NCBI RefSeq assembly: GCF_003386285.1 | Contig: NZ_QPNC01000009.1 | Span: 1-64,000, forward strand | Direction: 5' to 3' | Source of the DNA: Nocardiopsis sp. FIRDI 009 | GTDB lineage: Bacteria > Actinomycetota > Actinomycetes > Streptosporangiales > Streptosporangiaceae | Length of the DNA stretch: 64,000 bases | Part shown: piece by piece, positions 17,521 to 26,781 of the stretch | Position numbering within the stretch: position 1 is the first letter of the stretch | Layout: each line of letters opens with the position of its first letter | The notes under the pieces: model-generated | Database searches by the model: none | Seen by the model: only the letters and a program-made list of their open reading frames with translations | Told to the model about the DNA's origin: nothing | Made by a program: the position numbers and the translations under genes

Positions 17521-18684
17521 CTACTTCAGGAGGCGGATACTCACCGGGTAGCGGTACGTGGTCCCCTTGTTGGCCCTGGACGCTCCCACGACCCCGAAGA
17601 CGATCGCGAGGATCCAGATCAGCGCGATCAGTACGGAGCCGATCCAGGCCAGCCCTGGGAAGAAGATACCCAGTCCGATGAAGACCACGCAGGCGAAAAC
17701 ATAGGGGATGAGCAGGGTGAGCTGGAAGTTCGCCGCCTCGGAGGCGTGGTGGCGCACGACCGGGGACTGGTTCCGCTTGGCCAGGTAGATCGCCAGCGGG
17801 GGGATCCAGCCGAGGAAGGCGATCACGAACCCGGACAGATGCGCCATCATCGCCACCAGGGTGCCGTCGTCGCCGGCCGGTGCCTGCGCCTGGCCGCCGG
17901 GCTGCCCGTAGGCGGCCGGGCCGCCCGGGAACGGGGGCTGCTGGGGCTGTCCCGGCTGCTGCGGGTACGCCTGGTGCTGGGCGGGCGCGTAGGAGGGCTG
18001 GCCCTGGACGGGCTGGGGCGCGTACGGCGACTGCTCCGCCGCGGGCTGGGCGTAGCCGTGGGGCGCCGGCGGTTGCTGGGCGTACCCCTGCTGGGGCTGT
18101 CCGGGGGCGGGGGGCGGCGGTGCGAAGCCCGGCTGCCCGCCCGACGGCTGCTGGCCCTGTCCCGGCTGTCCCTGGAACTGCTGCTGTGCGGGGTCGGTCG
18201 CGGGCTGCTGGAAGCCCTGCTGGTCGTGCTGGGGCTGGGCGTACCCCTGCTGCGCGGGGTCGTGCTGGGGCGCGTAGGGGGGCTGTCCGCCCGACGGCTG
18301 TCCGTAGGCCGCCTGGGCGCCCGAGTGCTGGCCGCCCTCCGTCTGGGGCGCGTACGGCGACCGGGCCTGCGCGTACCCCTGGGGGGCGTATCCCTGCTGT
18401 GCGGGGTCGGTCGCGGGCTGCTGGAAGCCCTGCTGGTCGTGCTGGGGCTGGGCGTACCCCTGCTGCGCGGGGTCGTGCTGGGGCGCGTAGGGAGGTTGTC
18501 CGCCCGACGGCTGTCCGTAGGCCGCCTGGGCGCCCGAGTGCTGGCCGCCCTCCGTCTGGGGCGCGTACGGCGACCGGGCCTGCGGATGGGACTCTTCCTG
18601 TTGCTGCGGAGACTGCTGGGGCTGTGCGGGCTGCTGGCCCTGCGGGTCCTCCGGGGACGGGGGGTTCGTCGGGGTCTCGCTCAT
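17521..18684 (-). CDS. DUF4870 membrane protein with long duplicated Gln/Pro-rich N-terminus
   Basis: A 387-residue paralogue of the next gene. The C-terminal 115 residues are the DUF4870 domain (VAMMAHLSGFVIAFLGWIPP, YLAKRNQSPVVRHHASEAAN). The N-terminal 270 residues are Gln/Pro/Tyr-rich and contain an approximately 64-residue segment (from ARSPYAPQTEGGQHSGAQ) present twice, encoded by a near-identical 191-bp direct repeat. Start ATG 18684; the frame extends 29 unconserved codons upstream. The tail is probably cytoplasmic and disordered. Function unknown. Confidence 0.85.
   Translation of the reverse strand: MSETPTNPPSPEDPQGQQPAQPQQSPQQQEESHPQARSPYAPQTEGGQHSGAQAAYGQPSGGQPPYAPQHDPAQQGYAQPQHDQQGFQQPATDPAQQGYAPQGYAQARSPYAPQTEGGQHSGAQAAYGQPSGGQPPYAPQHDPAQQGYAQPQHDQQGFQQPATDPAQQQFQGQPGQGQQPSGGQPGFAPPPPAPGQPQQGYAQQPPAPHGYAQPAAEQSPYAPQPVQGQPSYAPAQHQAYPQQPGQPQQPPFPGGPAAYGQPGGQAQAPAGDDGTLVAMMAHLSGFVIAFLGWIPPLAIYLAKRNQSPVVRHHASEAANFQLTLLIPYVFACVVFIGLGIFFPGLAWIGSVLIALIWILAIVFGVVGASRANKGTTYRYPVSIRLLK
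18181..18584 (-). repeat. 191-bp direct repeat with 213-bp period inside the DUF4870 gene
   Basis: Bases 18181-18371 and 18394-18584 are almost identical; the differences I see cluster near 18278/18491 (GGGGGGCTG against GGGAGGTTG). The unit and the 213-bp offset preserve frame. This is a recent internal duplication of the disordered N-terminus. Confidence 0.93.
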
Positions 18685-18810
18685 GCTCTTCCTTGGCTCC
18701 GCTGCTGGGGTGCGGTTGTTCTCTGGGGCTGTACCGACGACCGGGGAGGGCCCGAGGCGGGCGACCGGCACGACCGGACGCGGTGTCCTCGCCGTCGCCT
18801 GAGGAGAATC

Positions 18811-19650
18811 CTAGTGTTCACCCGGGTGCGGTCCCGTAACGAAGTCGATGAGCTCCTCGACCCGACCGAGCAGCGACGGCTCCAGGTCGGCGTAGGAGCG
18901 TACCGAACCCAGGATGCGGCGCCAGGCCGCGCCGGTCTCCATCCGCCACCCCAGGGCGCGGACGACCCCCTCCTTCCAGGGGGTCCCCCTGGGCACCTCG
19001 GGCCAGCGCTCGATCCCCACGGCCCGGGGGCGCACCGCCTGCCAGACGTCGACGTAGGGGTGACCGGTCACCAGGACGTGCTCACCGCGCACCCGTTCGG
19101 TGATCCTGCTCTCCTTGGAACCGGGGACGAGGTGGTCCACCAGGACCCCCAGCCGACGGCCGGGGCCGGGGGAGAAGTCCGCGACGATCGAGGGCAGGTC
19201 GTCGACCCCCTCCAGGAACTCCACGGCCACACCCTCCACCCGCAGGTCGTGTCCCCAGACCTTCTCCACGAGTTCGGCGTCGTGCGCGCCCTCGACGTAG
19301 ATCCGGCTCTCCCGGGCGGTGCGCGCCCGCGCGTCCGGCACCGCGATCGAGCCCGACGCGCTGCGCAGCGGCCCCCTCGGCCCGGCCGGGGGGCGCACCA
19401 GCGTCACCGGCCGCCCCTCGACCAGGAAGGCCGCCGGTTCCAGGTCGAACACCCGACGGCGGCCGTGCCGGTCCTCCAGGGTCACGGTCGCCTTGTCCCA
19501 GGCCACCACGGCGCCGCAGAAGGTCTCCTCGGCGTCCTCCACGACCAGGTCCCGGCTCAGGGGTGTCTCGGGGACGTCCCGCCCTCCGGGGCGCCGCCGA
19601 TCCGGGGCCAGAACGTCGCGGCCGTAGCGGCCGGTTCCCTTGGTAGCCAC
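18811..19650 (-). CDS. DUF3097 family protein
   Basis: A 279-residue cytoplasmic protein conserved in actinobacteria, with no known function. Recognisable family segments are YGRDVLAPD near the N-terminus, VVAWDKATVTLEDRHGRRR, ARESRIYVEGAHDAELVEKV and LVDHLVPGSKESRI. The IYVEGAHDAELVEKVWG portion looks like a TOPRIM-type Glu/Asp site, which is my inference. Start GTG 19650 gives MATKGTGRYGRD; the upstream frame is not conserved. It is divergent from hrcA, a standard actinobacterial neighbourhood. Confidence 0.88.
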   Translation of the reverse strand: MATKGTGRYGRDVLAPDRRRPGGRDVPETPLSRDLVVEDAEETFCGAVVAWDKATVTLEDRHGRRRVFDLEPAAFLVEGRPVTLVRPPAGPRGPLRSASGSIAVPDARARTARESRIYVEGAHDAELVEKVWGHDLRVEGVAVEFLEGVDDLPSIVADFSPGPGRRLGVLVDHLVPGSKESRITERVRGEHVLVTGHPYVDVWQAVRPRAVGIERWPEVPRGTPWKEGVVRALGWRMETGAAWRRILGSVRSYADLEPSLLGRVEELIDFVTGPHPGEH

Positions 19651-19808
19651 GGTCGTGCAGTCTACTGGTGTGCTCCGCGGCGCCGTCGGCACCGACTCTC
19701 CCGGCGCGGTCCGGACCCGGTCGGACCGTGACCGGCGGGGAAGATCGGGGCCGATCGGGGGTGTTACTACCCGTGGGTAGCAGACGGCGTTTGCGACCGG
19801 GCTTAGAA

Positions 19809-19835
19809 TTAGCACTGAGGACCACGGAGTGCCAG
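19809..19835 (+). promoter_or_regulatory. CIRCE-like operator of the hrcA-dnaJ operon
   Basis: TTAGCACTG, nine bases, then GAGTGCCAG. This matches the HrcA target CIRCE (TTAGCACTC-N9-GAGTGCTAA) in 8 of 9 left-arm and 7 of 9 right-arm positions with the exact spacer. It ends 11 bases before the preferred hrcA start. A possible -10, TAGAAT, overlaps its left edge at 19804-19809. HrcA autoregulation is the natural reading. Confidence 0.78.
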
Positions 19836-19846
19836 GAGGTGACGAG

Positions 19847-20860
19847 TTGCTGGATGAGCGCAAGCTCGCGGTCCTGCGTGCGGTCGTTGAGGACTTCGTC
19901 AACACCAACGAGCCCGTTGGCTCCAAGGCTCTCGCGGACCGACACCGACTCGGGGTTTCACCCGCGACCATCCGCAACGACATGGTCGCCCTCGAGGAGG
20001 ACGGCTACATCACCCAACCGCACACCAGTGCCGGCCGTGTGCCGACGGACAAGGGTTACCGGCTCTTCGTGGACCGCCTCTCCTCGGTCAAGCCGCTCTC
20101 GGCGGCCGAGCGGCGGGCCATCGAGTCCTTCCTCACGGGCGCGGTGGACCTCGACGAGATCGTCGCGCGCACGGTCCGTCTGCTCGCCCAGCTCACCCGC
20201 CAGGTCGCGATCGTGCAGTACCCGTCCCTGACCCGTTCGTCGGTGCAGCACGTGGAGCTGGTGCCCCTGGGCGGACCGCGGCTCATGATGGTCGTGATCA
20301 CCAACACGGGCAGGGTCGAGCAGAGGGTCATCGACGGACTGGGTTCGGTCAGCGAGAGCGCCGTCAATGATCTGCGCGCCATGCTGAACCGGGCCATCGC
20401 GGGACTCCCCCTCGGAGACGTCCCCGACGCGGTGGACGACCTGCCCGCCCAGGTCGACCCGGAGCACCGCCACATGGCGGTGTCGGTCCTGTCGGTCCTG
20501 TTGGAAAGCCTCGTGGAGCGCCACGAGGAGAAGATCGTCCTGGCGGGCACCGCCAACCTCGCGGCGGTGGACTTCGCGGCCAGTCTGCGGGACGTGCTGG
20601 AAGCGCTGGAAGAGAACATGGTCCTCATCCGTTTGCTGGGTGAGGCGAAGGACCCTTCGATGCTGACCGTGCGCATCGGCGAGGAGAACTTCCACGAGGG
20701 TCTGCGGTCCACCTCCATCGTGTCAGCCGACTACGGCGTGGGAAACCAGTCGCTGGCCAAGATCGGAGTCGTGGGTCCCACCCGGATGGACTACCCGGGA
20801 ACGATGGGCGCCGTACGTGCGGTGGCTCGGTATGTCGGACAGATTTTGGCAGGACAGTAA
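19847..20860 (+). CDS. hrcA: Heat-inducible transcription repressor HrcA
   Basis: A 337-residue repressor of class I heat-shock genes. The winged-helix N-terminus reads [19 protein letters not shown] and [20 protein letters not shown], followed by [20 protein letters not shown]. The C-terminal GAF-like domain ends in [23 protein letters not shown] 19847 is preferred because AGGAGG sits seven bases upstream; a GTG at 19829 would fall inside the CIRCE element. Four bases separate it from dnaJ. HrcA normally needs GroEL for activity. Confidence 0.95.
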   Translation: MLDERKLAVLRAVVEDFVNTNEPVGSKALADRHRLGVSPATIRNDMVALEEDGYITQPHTSAGRVPTDKGYRLFVDRLSSVKPLSAAERRAIESFLTGAVDLDEIVARTVRLLAQLTRQVAIVQYPSLTRSSVQHVELVPLGGPRLMMVVITNTGRVEQRVIDGLGSVSESAVNDLRAMLNRAIAGLPLGDVPDAVDDLPAQVDPEHRHMAVSVLSVLLESLVERHEEKIVLAGTANLAAVDFAASLRDVLEALEENMVLIRLLGEAKDPSMLTVRIGEENFHEGLRSTSIVSADYGVGNQSLAKIGVVGPTRMDYPGTMGAVRAVARYVGQILAGQ

Positions 20861-20864
20861 CTCA

Positions 20865-22007
20865 GTGGCCAGAGACTATTACCAGGTTCTCGGGGTGCGT
20901 CGTGACGCGTCCAAGGACGAGATCAAGAAGGCGTACCGGCGGCTCGCGCGCGAGCTGCACCCGGACATCAACCCCGACCCCGCGACCCAGGAGCGCTTCA
21001 AGGAGGTGACCCAGGCCTACGAGGTCCTCTCCGACGAGAACAAGCGCCGGATGTTCGACATGGGCCAGGACCCCTTCGCTCCGGCCGGTGGCGGCGGCGC
21101 CGGAGGCTTCGGCGGCGCGGGAGGCTTCGCGTTCGACGACATCATGAACGCGTTCTTCGGCGGCGGACAGCCCGGCGCGCGCGGCCCGCGCGAACGGGTC
21201 CGGCGCGGACGCAGCATCAAGATCCGCGTCGAACTGGACCTGAAGGAGACCGCGTTCGGCGTCAGCAAGGAGATCACCTTCCCCACGGCGATCCTGTGCG
21301 ACACCTGCCAGGGCGAGGGGACGGCTGCCGGTTCGCACCGCACCACGTGCGAGATGTGCCACGGCCAGGGTGAGGTCTCCCAGGTCACGCGCTCCTTCCT
21401 CGGCCAGGTCATGACCTCGCGCCCCTGCCCGCAGTGCTCGGGCCAGGGCACGGTCATCACCGACCCCTGCGCCGACTGCGCGGGCGAGGGGCGGGTGCGG
21501 GAGAAGGTCACCCGCACGGTCAAGATCCCCGCCGGCGTCGACGACGGCACCCGCATCCAGCTCGCGGGCGAGGGCGAGGTCGGCCCCAACGGAGGACCGC
21601 GCGGCGACATCATCCTGGAGATCGTCCAGCGCCCGCACCCCACCTTCGAGCGGCGCGGCGACGACCTGCACTGCACCGTGACCGTGCCCATGACGGCCGC
21701 CGCGCTGGGTGCCTCCTTCGCCTTCGACACCCTCGACGGCACGGAGAACATCGACCTGCGCCCCGGCACCAACTCCGGGCACGTCATCACCCTGCCGAAC
21801 AAGGGAGTCACCCACCTCGACGGCGGAGGCCGCGGCGACCTGCGCATCCGCGTCGACGTGGAGACCCCCGCCAAGCTCGACGAGGAGCAGGAGGCGCTGC
21901 TGCGCAAGTTCGCCGAACTGCGCGGCGAGGACCAGTCGCCCGGGCGCTTCAGCCCCGGCCACGGCGGGTTCTTCGCCAAGATCCGCGACGCCTTCGGAGC
22001 CAAGTGA
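20865..22007 (+). CDS. dnaJ: Chaperone DnaJ
   Basis: A 380-residue co-chaperone of DnaK. The J domain begins at residue 1 (ARDYYQVLGVRRDASKDEI) with HPD at 32-34. A Gly/Phe-rich linker follows (GGGGAGGFGGAGGF), then four zinc-binding repeats CDTCQGEG, CEMCHGQG, CPQCSGQG and CADCAGEG, and the substrate-binding C-terminal domains. Start GTG 20865. Its linkage to hrcA rather than dnaK marks it as the second actinobacterial DnaJ (DnaJ2). The stop overlaps the rsmE start. Confidence 0.96.
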   Translation: MARDYYQVLGVRRDASKDEIKKAYRRLARELHPDINPDPATQERFKEVTQAYEVLSDENKRRMFDMGQDPFAPAGGGGAGGFGGAGGFAFDDIMNAFFGGGQPGARGPRERVRRGRSIKIRVELDLKETAFGVSKEITFPTAILCDTCQGEGTAAGSHRTTCEMCHGQGEVSQVTRSFLGQVMTSRPCPQCSGQGTVITDPCADCAGEGRVREKVTRTVKIPAGVDDGTRIQLAGEGEVGPNGGPRGDIILEIVQRPHPTFERRGDDLHCTVTVPMTAAALGASFAFDTLDGTENIDLRPGTNSGHVITLPNKGVTHLDGGGRGDLRIRVDVETPAKLDEEQEALLRKFAELRGEDQSPGRFSPGHGGFFAKIRDAFGAK

Positions 22008-22741
22008 CCCCGGCGGTCTTCCTGGTCGACACCGCCGACCTGGCGGCCGACCGGGTCGAGGTCACCGGCCCCGAGGGGCGGCACGCCGCCGTCGTACGCC
22101 GGATCCGCCAGGGTGAGACGGTGGACCTGTCCGACGGTCTCGGGCGGCGTGCCCGGTGCACGGTGACCGGGGTCGCCAAGGACGGGATCGTCTGCGCGGT
22201 GGTCGAACGCTGGGAGGAGCCGGAGCCCCGTCCGCGGCTGACCGTCGTCCAGGCACTGCCCAAGGGCGACCGCGGGGAACTGGCCGTGGAGATGATGACC
22301 GAGGCCGGGGTGGACGCCGTCGTGCCCTGGGCGGCCGAACGCTGCGTCACCCGGTGGAAGGGCGACCGGGCGGCCAAGTCCCTGGGCAAGTGGCGCGCCA
22401 CCGCCCGCGAGGCGGCCAAGCAGGCGCGACGCGGACGGCTGCCGGAGGTGGCCGAACCGGCCGACCGCGCGGCCGTGGCGAAACTGCTGGCCGAGGCCGA
22501 CCTGGCCGTCGTGCTGCACGAGGACGGCGCCCGACGCCTGGCCGAACTGGACCTGCCCGGGGGCGAGGGTGCCGGGATCGTGCTGGTCGTCGGACCCGAG
22601 GGCGGCTTCTCCGAGGCCGAGCTCGACGCCTTCGCCGAGGCCGGGGCGGTGCGCGCGCTACTGGGGCCCACGGTCCTGCGTACCTCCACCGCGGGGGTGG
22701 CCGCGCTGTCGGTGCTCCAGGCACGCACCGGTCGCTGGTAG
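22004..22741 (+). CDS. rsmE: 16S rRNA (uracil1498-N3)-methyltransferase RsmE
   Basis: A 245-residue SPOUT-class methyltransferase that methylates U1498 of 16S rRNA using SAM. An N-terminal PUA-like domain (GPEGRHAAVVRRIRQGETVDL) precedes the SPOUT knot, with LVVGPEGGFSEAELDAF and the C-terminal LGPTVLRTSTAGVAAL. GTG 22004 overlaps the dnaJ stop (GTGA), so it is coupled in the hrcA-dnaJ-rsmE operon. The usual family length is about 240 residues. Confidence 0.95.
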   Translation: MTPAVFLVDTADLAADRVEVTGPEGRHAAVVRRIRQGETVDLSDGLGRRARCTVTGVAKDGIVCAVVERWEEPEPRPRLTVVQALPKGDRGELAVEMMTEAGVDAVVPWAAERCVTRWKGDRAAKSLGKWRATAREAAKQARRGRLPEVAEPADRAAVAKLLAEADLAVVLHEDGARRLAELDLPGGEGAGIVLVVGPEGGFSEAELDAFAEAGAVRALLGPTVLRTSTAGVAALSVLQARTGRW

Positions 22742-22761
22742 CGGGGACGAGGACGAACGAC

Positions 22762-22799
22762 GGGGGCGGCCACGGGAACTCGGTCCCGTAGCCGCCCCC
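22762..22799. terminator. Bidirectional terminator after rsmE
   Basis: A long stem: GGGGGCGGC, one mismatch, ACGGGA, a six-base loop, TCCCGT, then GCCGCCCCC. It lies between rsmE (plus) and the sigma-partner gene (minus). Confidence 0.8.
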
Positions 22800-22824
22800 T
22801 CTCACGTGCTCCGGCGGAACCCGG

Positions 22825-23544
22825 TCACCCCTGCGGGGTCTCCGCCACGGTGCCGCCGTCCGTTCCACCGGTGCTGGTGCTGTCGTCGGTGGGCTCGTCG
22901 CCGCCTCCGGCGTCCTCCGAACCGCCGTCCCCGCCGTCGCCTCCGGCGCCGTCCGTGGCTCCGTCGGTGCCCTCGTCGGTGGGTTCGTCGTCGACGGTGG
23001 GGCAGTCGTCCGCGCCGGTGCGATCGGAGGTCTGCTCGCCGCTCCCCTCGTCCGCGGGGCTCGCCTCCTCGGAGGGGGTCGGCCGGGTCGGGGAGCACTC
23101 GTCAGTCGGGGTGGCCTCCTCCGGCGGAGCGGAGGACCCGGGCGAGGAGGTGGGTGTGGGTGAGGGATCGTCCGCGGGCTCCGGCTCGGGAACGGCCACC
23201 CCGGCACCCGTGTCGGGGACGGGCTCGGCGGAGGCGACGTCCTCCTCCGAGGGGGCCGCAGCCGGGGGGGTGCCCTCACGGTCGGCGCCCGCAGGGACGA
23301 TCTCCAGCACCTGGTCGCGAACCTCGGGGTTGGAGATGACCACGGACACCGCGATCAGGACCGCCCCCGCCACCGCCAGAGCCGGGCGCAGCCAGGGCAG
23401 CCCGAACCAGCCGCCCCGGGCGCGCTCGGTCCGCTCGCGGATCAGGTTCAGTCCCTCGGGGGAGGGCTCACACGCGTCCGCCTCCGATCTGAGGATCGAG
23501 CGGAGCCGGTTCTCGAACTCGTCGTTGTCGGATGGGCTGCTCAT
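22825..23544 (-). CDS. Single-pass membrane protein coupled to an ECF sigma factor
   Basis: A 239-residue protein. The cytoplasmic N-terminus (FENRLRSILRSEADACEPSP) is followed by one membrane helix at about 53-70 (ALAVAGAVLIAVSVVIS), then an exported, very acidic Pro/Thr/Ser/Asp-rich tail of about 165 residues. ATG overlaps the stop of the sigma factor gene (ATGA), so the pair is co-translated. The arrangement is that of sigma factor and membrane anti-sigma factor, but I see no zinc-binding anti-sigma motif (HxxxCxxC). The role as regulator is therefore inference. Confidence 0.8.
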   Translation of the reverse strand: MSSPSDNDEFENRLRSILRSEADACEPSPEGLNLIRERTERARGGWFGLPWLRPALAVAGAVLIAVSVVISNPEVRDQVLEIVPAGADREGTPPAAAPSEEDVASAEPVPDTGAGVAVPEPEPADDPSPTPTSSPGSSAPPEEATPTDECSPTRPTPSEEASPADEGSGEQTSDRTGADDCPTVDDEPTDEGTDGATDGAGGDGGDGGSEDAGGGDEPTDDSTSTGGTDGGTVAETPQG

Positions 23545-24131
23545 GTCGTCTGCTCCAGAACAGAGCGGAGCGCGGAGATGCCACGGGACGTGTGACTCTT
23601 CACCGCGCCCTTGCTGATCCCCATGGCGTCCGCGATCTGCGCCTCGGACAGGTCGCCGTAGTACCGGAGCACGATGGCCTCTCGCTGACGTGTGGGTAGT
23701 TTGCGCAGGGCCCTGATCACGGCCTCGCGCTCCAACTGGTTCATGGCGCCGTGCTCCGCGCTGGGAGCGTCCGGTAGCGCCTTGGGTGCGTGCTTCTCCA
23801 CGACGGCGCGGTGGCGCAGGACCGACCGCGCCTTGTTCACGACCGCCTGTCGGAGGTAGGACAGGGCCTTGTTGGGGTCGCGCAGCCGTCGCCAGGCCGA
23901 GTGCATGGCGACGAAGGAGTCCTGCACGACCTCCTCCGCGGTCGCGTGGTCCCGGACGAGCAGCGAGGCGAGACGGACCAACGGGCGGTAGTGCTCCCGA
24001 TAGAGTTCGGTCACCGCGTGGTCGGCGTCCCAGCCCACGGCGAGGGGGGCCGTGGTGGCTCCCGCCACCATGGTTTCTGTCGTCACATCAGTTCGACGCA
24101 CACCCTTGTCGCGGGGTTTACGAAAGGGCAT
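23541..24131 (-). CDS. ECF RNA polymerase sigma factor (SigE-like family)
   Basis: A sigma-70 family protein of 196 residues from ATG 24131. Region 2 is LYREHYRPLVRLASLLVRDH with AEEVVQDSFVAMHSAW. Region 4 is LPTRQREAIVLRYYGDLSEA with the helix-turn-helix IADAMGISKGAVKSHTSRGI. The start is uncertain: ATG 24131 has only a poorly spaced AGAGG, and later GTG or ATG codons are possible, while the upstream frame to 24332 looks non-coding. It is coupled to the membrane protein gene after it. Target promoters cannot be inferred. Confidence 0.88.
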   Translation of the reverse strand: MPFRKPRDKGVRRTDVTTETMVAGATTAPLAVGWDADHAVTELYREHYRPLVRLASLLVRDHATAEEVVQDSFVAMHSAWRRLRDPNKALSYLRQAVVNKARSVLRHRAVVEKHAPKALPDAPSAEHGAMNQLEREAVIRALRKLPTRQREAIVLRYYGDLSEAQIADAMGISKGAVKSHTSRGISALRSVLEQTT

Positions 24132-24418
24132 ACCTCTTCTTTTCCAAGTAGGGGTGCGTTCCGGTCCGAACACGCTGGAGGGTGGACATCGGCGGAGGAG
24201 GCCGACGACCCGACGCGCACGGGTGCAAAGCCTATCGCGATTCTTCCGAAGGGAGACGCGGTACCAGGTGTTCCGGTTCGGGTCCGCGCGGTCCCGGAGG
24301 TCGGGACCTGCGGCATCATGGTGACCGGACAATCCGAGACGGCCGCTGCCGGTGGCGCCCGCCAGGCGGGCCCGGCAGCGGGAACAACCGGGCGACAGTC
24401 CCCCGACGGAGGTAATCG

Positions 24419-24769
24419 ATGGCCGAGGCCGACTGCCTTTTCTGCAAGATCGTGCGGGGGGAGGTGCCCGCCGAGATCGTCCGCGAGGGCAAGCGCACCG
24501 TCGCCTTCCGCGACATCAACCCCCAGGCCCCGACGCACGTGCTGATCGTCCCGCGCGACCACCATCCGGACGCCGCGTCCGCCGCGGCCACCGGGGCAGG
24601 GCTGTTGGACGAGATCGCGCTGGAGGCCCGGGAGGTGGCCGAGGCCGAGGGCGTGGCCGACTCGGGGTACCGACTGGTGTTCAACACCGGAAGCGGCGCC
24701 GGGCAGACGGTGTTCCACCTGCACGGCCACCTGCTCGGCGGGCGCGGCCTGAACTGGCCGCCCGGGTAG
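24419..24769 (+). CDS. HIT family nucleotide-binding hydrolase
   Basis: A 116-residue histidine-triad protein of the Hint/PKCI branch, which hydrolyses nucleoside phosphoramidates. It has CLFCKIVRGEVPAEIV at the N-terminus (with CxxC), the central FRDINPQAPTHVLIVPRDHH, and the triad HLHGHLLGG. Length and start ATG 24419 (behind GGAGG) are standard. It lies just before phoH, the usual actinobacterial order. It ends at the palindrome 24815-24832. Confidence 0.95.
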   Translation: MAEADCLFCKIVRGEVPAEIVREGKRTVAFRDINPQAPTHVLIVPRDHHPDAASAAATGAGLLDEIALEAREVAEAEGVADSGYRLVFNTGSGAGQTVFHLHGHLLGGRGLNWPPG

Positions 24770-24814
24770 CCGGCGCCCGACGCGGGTCCCGCGCCCCGCG
24801 GCGGCCCGCCTCAC

Positions 24815-24832
24815 CGGCCCCGGCCGGGGCCG
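24815..24832 (+). terminator. Short GC palindrome after the HIT gene
   Basis: A perfect 18-bp palindrome, CGGCCCCGG and its complement, 46 bases past the HIT stop. It is short, so its terminator role is only likely. Confidence 0.5.
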
Positions 24833-25043
24833 ATGGGGGCGTGGGACGGTCGAAAAAGCGATCGATCCGGATGGAGACGCGTTGGTAGACTCGGGGCGTG
24901 GCCCCAGGGGCCGGGGAGCCTCGGGAGGCACCGGTTGGCAGGACGGGCCCGGTACCGGCTCGGGTGCCGCAGACGTCGCATCCCGTCAGCGAGGGCGACG
25001 GGGTCGGATCGAAGGGTAGGGACAGCGGCCGCAAGGCCACGTC

Positions 25044-26135
<1,092 letters not shown>

Positions 26136-26292
26136 CGGGCAGACTGGAGTGGTACACCGTCCGAGCTGGTGGGCCCGCCGTGGTGCGGGCCCACCGGTGT
26201 CGGACGCCCAGGCGCGGCCGCGGGCGGCGCCGCGCCGCCGGGCGGTCATCCCGTCCGGCCATGACGATTTCCAAGTGAGGCATCCGCAACCG

Positions 26293-26781
26293 ATGAGTAT
26301 CGACGTCGCCAACGAGTCGGGCGTCACCACCGTGGACGAGGAGCGACTCTCCCGCCTGGCTCGGCACGTGCTCGACGCCATGCGCGTCCACCCGCTGGCG
26401 GAGCTGTCCGTCGTTCTGGTGGACGAGGAGCCGATGACGGACCTGCACGTGCGGTGGATGGACGAACCCGGACCCACCGACGTTCTGTCCTTCCCGATGG
26501 ACGAACTGCGTCCCGGAGGCCCCGGTCGCACCAGCGAGCCGGGCGTCCTCGGTGACGTGATCATCTGCCCCCAGGTGGCCGAGCGGCAGGCGCTCAAGGC
26601 CGGGCACTCGACCGAGGCCGAGATCGACCTGCTGTGCACGCACGGCATCCTGCACCTGCTCGGTTACGACCACGCCGAGCCGGACGAGCACAAGGAGATG
26701 TTCGGTCTCCAGGGCGAGATCCTGGCGTCCTGGCGCGAGCGTGAGGCGGCCTCGGCCGGAGGAGACGAGAGCGACCGATGA
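26293..26781 (+). CDS. ybeY: rRNA maturation endoribonuclease YbeY
   Basis: A 162-residue zinc metalloprotein. The zinc motif [11 protein letters not shown] is present at about 121-131, preceded by [15 protein letters not shown] and GDVIICP. YbeY acts in 16S rRNA 3' end processing and ribosome quality control. Start ATG 26293 ([10 protein letters not shown]) is 157 bp after phoH; the frame is open further upstream but not conserved there. Its stop overlaps the start of the next gene. Confidence 0.95.
   Translation: MSIDVANESGVTTVDEERLSRLARHVLDAMRVHPLAELSVVLVDEEPMTDLHVRWMDEPGPTDVLSFPMDELRPGGPGRTSEPGVLGDVIICPQVAERQALKAGHSTEAEIDLLCTHGILHLLGYDHAEPDEHKEMFGLQGEILASWREREAASAGGDESDR

Noticed and set aside
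24132..24332. N-terminal extension of the ECF sigma factor
   Set aside because: The extra 67 residues are Arg-rich, have no sigma features, and the frame opens in the divergent promoter region.
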